Assembly (NCBI GenBank): GCA_017934845.1
Contig: JAGBIR010000117.1
Coordinates: 1-12,356, forward strand
Length of the DNA stretch: 12,356 nt
From: Alistipes sp.
Lineage (GTDB): Bacteria; Bacteroidota; Bacteroidia; Bacteroidales; Rikenellaceae
Reading direction: 5' to 3'
Shown here: positions 7,708 to 12,356 of the stretch, in pieces
How positions within the stretch are numbered: position 1 is the first letter of the stretch
How the letters are laid out: every line of letters starts with the position of its first letter
The notes under the pieces: model-generated
Told to the model about the DNA's origin: nothing
Seen by the model: only the letters and a program-made list of their open reading frames with translations
Database searches by the model: none
Position numbers and translations under genes: made by a program

Positions 7708-8625
7708 ATGAAAAAGAATTTATTTATAATGGCACTCTTGGCAGCATTTGCTGCTACGGGTTGCTCGGAGGCCGAGAACTACGCAGGTGGCGATAAGCCC
7801 GAGCCCGTAGTTACGATCTACGATAACAGCAAGGCAGCAGCCTATCAGGTAGGTTTCCGTGCTGTTCCCAATACAAGCGTTGAGGCTGTTTACATCCTCA
7901 CCGAGACTACTTATGCACGCGAGGAGGCTATCGCCGCAAATGGTGAGTCAGCATACTTGCAGTATGTACGTGAGAATGGTGTTGTTTACGAGGGTCAGGA
8001 GCCTATCGACTATCTGGCAAATCCCGATAACAACTCTGCTTCAAACAAGGCATACGATGCTTCTGACGATTTGAAAGGTTATATAACCACAACTATCGTT
8101 GCCGATGGTAAGGGTAAGACATCGGTTTATACCGTTGAGAAGGATTGCTACAGCACATCGCTTACAATCTCTAACTTGAAGGGCAATAAGTTGGGCGACT
8201 GGACAATTGTTGGTACAGTAACCGTTGCGGAGAACTTCTTCAACCCCGAGGGTAACGCTGGTGTTGACTACTTGTTGAATATTCCTAACACCGACATCTA
8301 TTGTATTCCTTTCGTATGGTATTTCACAATGGGTCAGGATTATGACTATCAGGGTAGCGACAGCATTCTCTTCAAGTGGGATGGCGCAAGCGAGGTAGCT
8401 TTGGTTAGCACAACCGTAATGTCTGGCTTCGACGATCAGGAGAACGGCGAGTGGGGCTTCGGCTATGATGGCGATCCCGACTACTGCTCATTCTCTGTAG
8501 CCGACGGCGTATTCTCATTGCAGGGCTATAAGCTCTATGGCGAGGAGAACGCAATGGTAGGCGAGGGCGAGGCCGCAGTTCCCGCTGTGGGTGGCTTCCA
8601 GTGGATGATTAATCCTGCCGAGTAA
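7708..8625 (+). CDS. Lipoprotein of unknown family, third gene of the Sus operon
   Basis: This ~305-aa protein starts MKKNLFIMALLAAFAATGC, a signal peptide with a lipobox-like end (ATGC) and acidic residues just after the cysteine (CSEAEN), consistent with export to the cell surface. An in-frame ATG at 7696 adds four residues. The N-terminal third (VVTIYDNSKAAAYQVGF, EAVYILTE) and SLTISNLKG read like a beta-sandwich of fibronectin-III type, but this is only a resemblance. The C-terminal part is rich in D, G, Y and W (QDYDYQGSDSILFKWDG). Its position directly after susD suggests a SusE/SusF-like accessory ligand binder. No catalytic motif is seen. Glycine codons change from mostly GGT to nearly all GGC in the last ~80 codons. 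Confidence 0.8.
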   Translation: MKKNLFIMALLAAFAATGCSEAENYAGGDKPEPVVTIYDNSKAAAYQVGFRAVPNTSVEAVYILTETTYAREEAIAANGESAYLQYVRENGVVYEGQEPIDYLANPDNNSASNKAYDASDDLKGYITTTIVADGKGKTSVYTVEKDCYSTSLTISNLKGNKLGDWTIVGTVTVAENFFNPEGNAGVDYLLNIPNTDIYCIPFVWYFTMGQDYDYQGSDSILFKWDGASEVALVSTTVMSGFDDQENGEWGFGYDGDPDYCSFSVADGVFSLQGYKLYGEENAMVGEGEAAVPAVGGFQWMINPAE

Positions 8626-8665
8626 GCTTACTCTATGAAGTGTTAAACTTAAAAATGTAATGTCT

Positions 8666-10828
8666 ATGAAAAATGTTTTTAAATATATCGTCCTTTTGTT
8701 CGGCGTAGCAGCATTTGCGGCATCTTGTTCGGATGACCAGAATGTTGAGTATGCATGGCCGGAGGAGGAGAGTGGCTTGAAGCTCTGGTTCGCAGAGGAT
8801 GCTGCTACTTCATATGAGTTGGCAGAGAACCAGTCGAGCGTGTCATTCTACATCTATCGTAACCAGACTGCAACCGAGCAGACTGTCGAGATCGACGCTG
8901 CTTGTGTAACAGAGGATGCTTATACATTCGATGCAGAGGGTAATCCCGTAAGCTGTTTGTTTGATGTACCTACTACTGCAACTTTCGCTGCTGGCTCTGA
9001 CGTAGCTCAGGTACGCGTATTGTTGGCGTATAGCGAGATCGAGGCCGAGAAGCAGTATGAGTTTGAGGTAGCCGTTAAGGATCCCGCAAACTACTCTACT
9101 TACGGTGCTAACTCGTTGAATTTCACCGTAGCTGCATATCCCGATTGGGAGGCTGCTGGTTGGGGTACTTTCGATAACCCTGTAATGGGCTTGTTCGGTT
9201 GGCCTACATTTGTATCTTACATTCCTATTCAGCACAAGGCAGGTACAAACCTCTATCGTTTGCCCCGTTACAATGCTTATTGGATGGAGTCTAACAAGGA
9301 TGCTCTTATTGCAGATGGTACATTTGCTGATGAGGCTGCGTTCAACGAGGAGTTGGAGTGGCAGTATTCAAACTGTGCTAACATCGTATTCCAGATCAAC
9401 GACTCTAACAAGAGTGATGGAGTTGGTAAGGAGTGGGATTTCTACAATATGGCAACTGGTGTTCAGGATGATCCCGCATCATTCCTTTATGGTAATATGA
9501 TTCAGGATAAGTTCCACGGTCACGCATATTTGTTCGCAACAAAGAACTATCAGGCAGGTTACAGAAACTACTGTAAGTTCTGGAACGATTCATCAATTGA
9601 TCGTAAGTACAACATTACTCAGATTTTCGTATATCAGGGTTCACCATATAACTGGTCTGATTTCGTATTTGACTGGGTTGAGAATCCTGCTGTAGGCGAT
9701 AGCTGGCAGATCTCTACTAACTACAACGCCGATTTCTCTTATGCTGATGGTGGCGTTGTTACTTTCACTCCCGAGGGATTCCCCGAGTTGGGTTCTTACG
9801 AGGTTGTATTCCAGGAGTCTGCCGATAAGGAGGGCTTGTTCCGTTTGAAGGATGCTTTCGGCGTTGAGGGTTATGGTTTGTCATTCTTCGTGAACGACAA
9901 CAAGGTAACTGTTCCCGCTGATCAGCCTACTGGTCGTATGCAGAACGGTATGATGGTTTACGTTGGTCCTTCTGGCGCATCTGAGATCGACAAGGATGGT
10001 AACTTGCAGTTGGGTCTTGAGTACTATATGATCGAGGAGAAGGTTACAATGCCCGCTCCCGAGGCTGATAAGTTGCCTACACCTTCAGGCTCTAACGCTG
10101 TTGAGGATCCCAACGATCCTCGCTTCGAGTGGCCTTCAGGTACTGTTGGCGTAGGTGAGCGTTACGAGAAGACTGAGCCCGCTCCCGAGGCTCCCGCACA
10201 GGATCCCAAGCCTATCGTAACTACTCGTCGTATCTCATTGGGTACTTTCGAGAACCACGCTACAACTTCAGGTTATGCTTATGCATCAATCGATGACTAT
10301 GTAGGCGAGTTCGTAATCACTGGTACAAACTTCGGTCCTTACTACCTTGGTAACTACGCTTCTTACTATCCTGCTGTAGGTCAGACTGTTACTGTAAAGG
10401 TTAAGGTTGAGAAGGGCGAGAAGGATGCCGAGCTTAAGATCTCTGGCTTGTTCTCTAACGTTCCTAACGGTGATACATCCTTTACCCCCGGCTCTGTTAA
10501 GGATACCGTAGTTGGTACTTACAACAAGATTGGTGGTTATGTATTGATCCCCGGTCAGGCTACTGGTACTACTGTTACTGTTTTGGGTAATCCCGAGACT
10601 GGTAAGCCCGATCGCGAATATCCCGTTTACTTCACAGGTTTCGATGTAGATGCTCGTGATGTTTCAGATGCTCCCGTAGCAATGTACCGCATCCCTGCTG
10701 GTATTCAGATCGCAAACGCTTCTATGGAGACTCAGACTGTAGCTGCTTATACGTTCTATTCAGACTACGATGACGGCTGCTTCTTGAACTTCGATATTCC
10801 TTACGTTGCTAAGTCAATCGCTGAGTAA
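8666..10828 (+). CDS. Large multidomain surface lipoprotein, last gene of the Sus operon
   Basis: This ~720-aa protein has a signal peptide ending AASC and then SDDQ, close to the Bacteroides lipoprotein export signal (serine plus acidic residues), so surface exposure is likely. Residues about 40-157 look like a beta-sandwich (ELAENQSSVSFYIYRN to NSLNFTVAAY), similar in pattern to Calx-beta or DUF1735-like modules. Then comes an aromatic-rich region beginning AGWGTFDNPV and including IPIQHKAGTNLYRLPRYNAY, a pattern common in Bacteroidales accessory glycan-binding lipoproteins. A Pro/Glu-rich linker (about 463-520, PAPEAPAQDPKP) leads to a C-terminal beta domain. It starts 34-40 bp after the previous gene; ATG 8660 is the alternative start. 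Probable role: accessory ligand binding in the SusE/F position. No enzyme motif was recognised. Confidence 0.8.
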   Translation: MKNVFKYIVLLFGVAAFAASCSDDQNVEYAWPEEESGLKLWFAEDAATSYELAENQSSVSFYIYRNQTATEQTVEIDAACVTEDAYTFDAEGNPVSCLFDVPTTATFAAGSDVAQVRVLLAYSEIEAEKQYEFEVAVKDPANYSTYGANSLNFTVAAYPDWEAAGWGTFDNPVMGLFGWPTFVSYIPIQHKAGTNLYRLPRYNAYWMESNKDALIADGTFADEAAFNEELEWQYSNCANIVFQINDSNKSDGVGKEWDFYNMATGVQDDPASFLYGNMIQDKFHGHAYLFATKNYQAGYRNYCKFWNDSSIDRKYNITQIFVYQGSPYNWSDFVFDWVENPAVGDSWQISTNYNADFSYADGGVVTFTPEGFPELGSYEVVFQESADKEGLFRLKDAFGVEGYGLSFFVNDNKVTVPADQPTGRMQNGMMVYVGPSGASEIDKDGNLQLGLEYYMIEEKVTMPAPEADKLPTPSGSNAVEDPNDPRFEWPSGTVGVGERYEKTEPAPEAPAQDPKPIVTTRRISLGTFENHATTSGYAYASIDDYVGEFVITGTNFGPYYLGNYASYYPAVGQTVTVKVKVEKGEKDAELKISGLFSNVPNGDTSFTPGSVKDTVVGTYNKIGGYVLIPGQATGTTVTVLGNPETGKPDREYPVYFTGFDVDARDVSDAPVAMYRIPAGIQIANASMETQTVAAYTFYSDYDDGCFLNFDIPYVAKSIAE

Positions 10829-10845
10829 TCGAGGATAAACTCTAT

Positions 10846-10863
10846 GGTTACCATTTGGTAGCC
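10846..10863 (+). other. Hairpin just before the operon terminator
   Basis: GGTTACC and GGTAGCC pair over 7 bp (one G-U) around the loop ATTT, 17 bases past the last stop codon. With the terminator at 10870 it forms a tandem hairpin at the mRNA 3' end, which may add stability against exonucleases. It has no T-run of its own. Confidence 0.5.
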
Positions 10864-10869
10864 GATTCC

Positions 10870-10903
10870 CTCCCGCAGGTCTTCCGCCTGCGGGAGTTTT
10901 TTT
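10870..10903 (+). terminator. Strong intrinsic terminator of the Sus operon
   Basis: A perfect 10-bp GC-rich stem (CTCCCGCAGG with CCTGCGGGAG) around a 7-base loop is followed by seven T residues. It lies about 40 bp after the last operon gene, which fixes the operon end and supports a four-gene transcript. Confidence 0.93.
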
Positions 10904-10921
10904 ATTCAAAAAATAAAAATT

Positions 10922-10954
10922 CTCCCCCTAAAATAGGGGCAGCCGTAACGGCTG
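10922..10954 (+). repeat. Partial copy of the hairpin-rich element with a different second hairpin
   Basis: CCCCCTAAAATAGGGG is followed at once by CAGCCG-TAA-CGGCTG. The first hairpin matches the elements at 26-140 and 11016-11168. The second has an unrelated stem in place of GTCAC...GTGAC but keeps full pairing. It seems to be a fragment of the same family, 18 bp after the operon terminator. Confidence 0.6.
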
Positions 10955-10960
10955 TTTCCT

Positions 10961-10994
10961 GAATTCAAAAATCAAAATTCAAAATTCAAAATTA
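10961..10994 (-). repeat. AT-rich dispersed repeat, copy 2 (inverted)
   Basis: On the minus strand this reads TAATTTTGAATTTTGAATT and continues through further TTTTGA units to GAATTC. It is an expanded copy of the repeats at 1-19 and 11252-11283, in the opposite orientation. It separates the partial element (10922-10954) from the full one at 11016. Confidence 0.75.
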
Positions 10995-11015
10995 GCTTGC
11001 GGGGTGGGAATAATT

Positions 11016-11168
11016 ATACCCCTCTGTCACTTGCGTGACATCTCCCCTACATTAGGGGCGAAGTTTTGGGGATGCTAAAAAACTCTCCCCCTACATTAGG
11101 TGCGAAGTTTTGGGATGCTAAAAAACTCTCCCCCTAAAATAGGGGGAGGCCCGAAGGGGAGGGGGTAT
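11016..11168 (+). repeat. Hairpin-rich MITE-like intergenic element, right copy
   Basis: This 153-bp element begins ATACCCC and ends GGGGTAT, and matches the reverse complement of 26-140 throughout. The head CCCCTCTGTCACTTGCGTGA is identical in both. It contains GTCAC-TTGC-GTGAC (11026-11039), then CCCCTA-CAT-TAGGGG, a tandem duplicated ~43-bp middle section, CCCCCTA-AAA-TAGGGGG and the tail CCCGAAGGGGAGGGGG. It has no ORF. It follows the Sus operon with its head toward the operon, just as the left copy follows glgB. Confidence 0.8.
11042..11127 (+). repeat. Two tandem 43-bp units inside the right element
   Basis: Units 11042-11084 and 11085-11127 share CTCCCC(C)TACATTAGG, then GCGAAGTTTTGG and GATGCTAAAAAACT, with three small differences; the start of a third unit follows. 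The left element has a single version of this section, so the right copy has expanded. In unit 2, AGGTGCG replaces AGGGGCG and weakens its hairpin. Confidence 0.85.
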
Positions 11169-11251
11169 TAAAAAGTAATATGCAAAATCAAAACGCCCCC
11201 TATCGCACGGGAACATACGGCGATGAATCTAAAATCAAACGCTCCGTAGCC

Positions 11252-11283
11252 AATTTTGAATCCTTAATTTTGAATTTTGAATT
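11252..11283 (+). repeat. AT-rich dispersed repeat, copy 3, within the lysS promoter
   Basis: AATTTTGAATCC is followed by TTAATTTTGAATTTTGAATT, the same TTTTGAA unit as at 1-19. Its TTTG at 11269-11272 lies exactly where the lysS -33 box is expected. A TAATTTTG inside it (11265-11272) also fits the -7 consensus, but no TTTG is found 19 bases upstream. Confidence 0.75.
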
Positions 11284-11299
11284 GTAACTTGTAACTTTG
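11269..11299 (+). promoter_or_regulatory. lysS promoter (TTTG-N19-TAACTTTG)
   Basis: TTTG at 11269-11272 and TAACTTTG at 11292-11299 are 19 bases apart, a full match to the Bacteroidota consensus. The inferred start near 11306 leaves about a 30-nt leader before the ATG at 11336. The -33 box is part of a dispersed AT-rich repeat. No T-box or riboswitch leader would fit in so short a UTR. Confidence 0.75.
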
Positions 11300-11335
11300 T
11301 ACCCAAATGGCAAAAAACTAAAAAATCGATATATT

Positions 11336-12356
11336 ATGAGCGTAGAACTCAGCGAACAAGAACTTTTGCGTCGTAAGTCACTCACTGCGTTGCGTGAGAT
11401 GGGCATCGAGCCCTATCCTGCCGAGATGTTCGAGGTTACGACAACAGCTGCCGAGATTTCACAAAATCTTACAGAGGAGAACAAAGAGCAGTATGCTGCG
11501 GTACGTATCGCCGGCCGTATTATGAGCCGCCGTATTATGGGTAGTGCATCTTTCTTCGAGTTGCAGGATCATACGGGCCGTATTCAGGTCTATATCCGTC
11601 GTGATGACATCTGCCCCGAGGGCGATCCGACGTTGTATAACACCGTTTTCAAGAAGTTGTTGGACATTGGCGACTTTGTGGGTATCGAGGGCTTTGCCTT
11701 CATCACCAATTCGGGTGAGAAGTCGGTACACTGCCAGAAGTTTACCATCTTGTCGAAGTCTATCCGTCCGCTGCCTATCGTTAAGGAGAAGGATGGCAAG
11801 CAGTTTGACGCCCTCACAGACCCCGAGGTGCGCTATCGCCAGCGTTATTTGGATTTGGTGGTAAATCCCCACGTGCGCGAGGTATTCGTTAAGCGTGCGA
11901 AGATTATGGCTACAATGCGTGAGTTCTTCAACTCTTACGGTTATGTCGAGGTTGAGACCCCTATCCTGCAGCCCATCCCGGGCGGTGCATCGGCACGTCC
12001 TTTCATCACGCACCACAACGCGTTGGATACCGATTTCTATATGCGAATCGCTACGGAGCTTTACTTGAAGCGTCTTATCGTGGGCGGTTTCGACGGTGTG
12101 TATGAGTTCGGTAAGAACTTCCGCAACGAGGGTATGGACCGTACGCACAACCCCGAGTTTACCTGCATGGAGATCTATGTGGCGTACAAGGATTATAAGT
12201 GGATGATGTCGTTCACCGAGCAGATGTTGGAGCGCGTGGCGTTGGCTACAAACGGCACTACGGAGCTTACAATCGGCGATAAGCAGATCTCGTTTAAGGC
12301 ACCTTTCCGTCGCTTGACGATGACCGACGCCATCAAGGAGAAGACCGGCTACGACA
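11336..12356 (+). CDS. lysS: Lysyl-tRNA synthetase, class II (3' end beyond the window)
   Basis: The enzyme charges tRNA-Lys with lysine in the cytoplasm. The reading frame is open from ATG 11336 (MSVELSEQELLRRK) to the window end, 340 codons of a protein normally about 500-580 aa. An N-terminal OB-fold anticodon-binding domain (about 56-135, VRIAGRIMSRRIMG, FFELQDHTGRIQVYI) is followed by the class II core. Motif 1 is VEVETPILQPIPGGA (204-218), and motif 2 is FRNEGMDRTHNPEFT (262-276), the LysRS form. Motif 3 would lie past the edge. The antisense strand is also open for 229 codons here, but this is a codon-bias shadow. It is monocistronic so far as can be seen, with its own promoter. Confidence 0.96.
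   Translation, partial: MSVELSEQELLRRKSLTALREMGIEPYPAEMFEVTTTAAEISQNLTEENKEQYAAVRIAGRIMSRRIMGSASFFELQDHTGRIQVYIRRDDICPEGDPTLYNTVFKKLLDIGDFVGIEGFAFITNSGEKSVHCQKFTILSKSIRPLPIVKEKDGKQFDALTDPEVRYRQRYLDLVVNPHVREVFVKRAKIMATMREFFNSYGYVEVETPILQPIPGGASARPFITHHNALDTDFYMRIATELYLKRLIVGGFDGVYEFGKNFRNEGMDRTHNPEFTCMEIYVAYKDYKWMMSFTEQMLERVALATNGTTELTIGDKQISFKAPFRRLTMTDAIKEKTGYD

Noticed and set aside
8635..8646. Mini-ORF (ATG AAG TGT TAA) between the two lipoprotein genes as a leader peptide
   Set aside because: It has three coding codons, lies inside an operon and has no attenuator-like structure; it looks like chance.
8843..9235. 130-codon minus-strand open frame
   Set aside because: It is antisense to the last Sus operon lipoprotein and has low-complexity composition without a plausible start region.
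11042..11146. Tandem repeats resembling a short CRISPR array
   Set aside because: The units are directly adjacent with no unique spacers, there are only two and a fraction, and no cas gene is present.
26..11168. Composite transposon formed by the two inverted elements
   Set aside because: The elements are 115 and 153 bp without a transposase, the enclosed genes look native in composition, and glgB is a normal core gene.
11300..11335. T-box or lysine riboswitch ahead of lysS
   Set aside because: The inferred leader is about 30 nt, far too short, and no such conserved core is seen.
11459..12148. 229-codon open frame on the minus strand
   Set aside because: It lies wholly inside lysS, whose class II synthetase motifs are clear; the predicted peptide has no recognisable features and arises from codon bias.

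Overview
The window comes from a Bacteroidota genome, most likely a gut-type member of the order Bacteroidales. The evidence is a SusC/SusD outer-membrane pair, lipoproteins that look surface-exported, two textbook Bacteroidota promoters (TTTG-N19-TAnnTTTG), translation starts without strong Shine-Dalgarno sites, and A/T- and C-rich dispersed repeats between genes. The genus cannot be fixed from sequence alone; an Alistipes-like or related lineage is a guess.

Layout. Positions 1-142 hold an AT-rich repeat and a compact hairpin-rich element (26-140). A terminator hairpin (175-204) follows the 3' end of glgB, which runs leftward (224-2260) and encodes a eukaryote-type (GH13_8) glycogen branching enzyme. 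A 622-bp divergent intergenic region (2261-2882) carries inverted and tandem copies of GCGAGAAGTGG, two short dyads and a consensus promoter. Rightward from there runs an apparent four-gene operon: SusC-like TonB-dependent transporter (2883-6050), SusD-like binding lipoprotein (6082-7680), a ~305-aa lipoprotein of unknown family (7708-8625) and a ~720-aa multidomain lipoprotein (8666-10828). It ends in two tandem hairpins, the second a strong intrinsic terminator. Positions 10904-11335 are repeat-rich: a fragment and a full inverted copy of the element at 26-140, AT-rich repeats, and the lysS promoter. lysS (lysyl-tRNA synthetase) starts at 11336 and runs off the window.

How they work together. 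The four-gene operon looks like an outer-membrane nutrient uptake system: SusC forms the TonB-powered channel, SusD the surface lid, and the two lipoproteins are probably accessory binding proteins in the SusE/SusF position. No glycoside hydrolase, peptidase, sigma/anti-sigma pair or hybrid two-component sensor lies with it, so the substrate and regulator cannot be read from this window. GlgB (glycogen storage) and LysRS (translation) are housekeeping neighbours. I see no defence system, CRISPR array, prophage or transposase. The least ordinary content is the non-coding DNA: a repeat family that sits, in the same relative orientation, just past the 3' ends of both glgB and the Sus operon, and an AT-rich repeat that appears to donate the -33 box of the lysS promoter.
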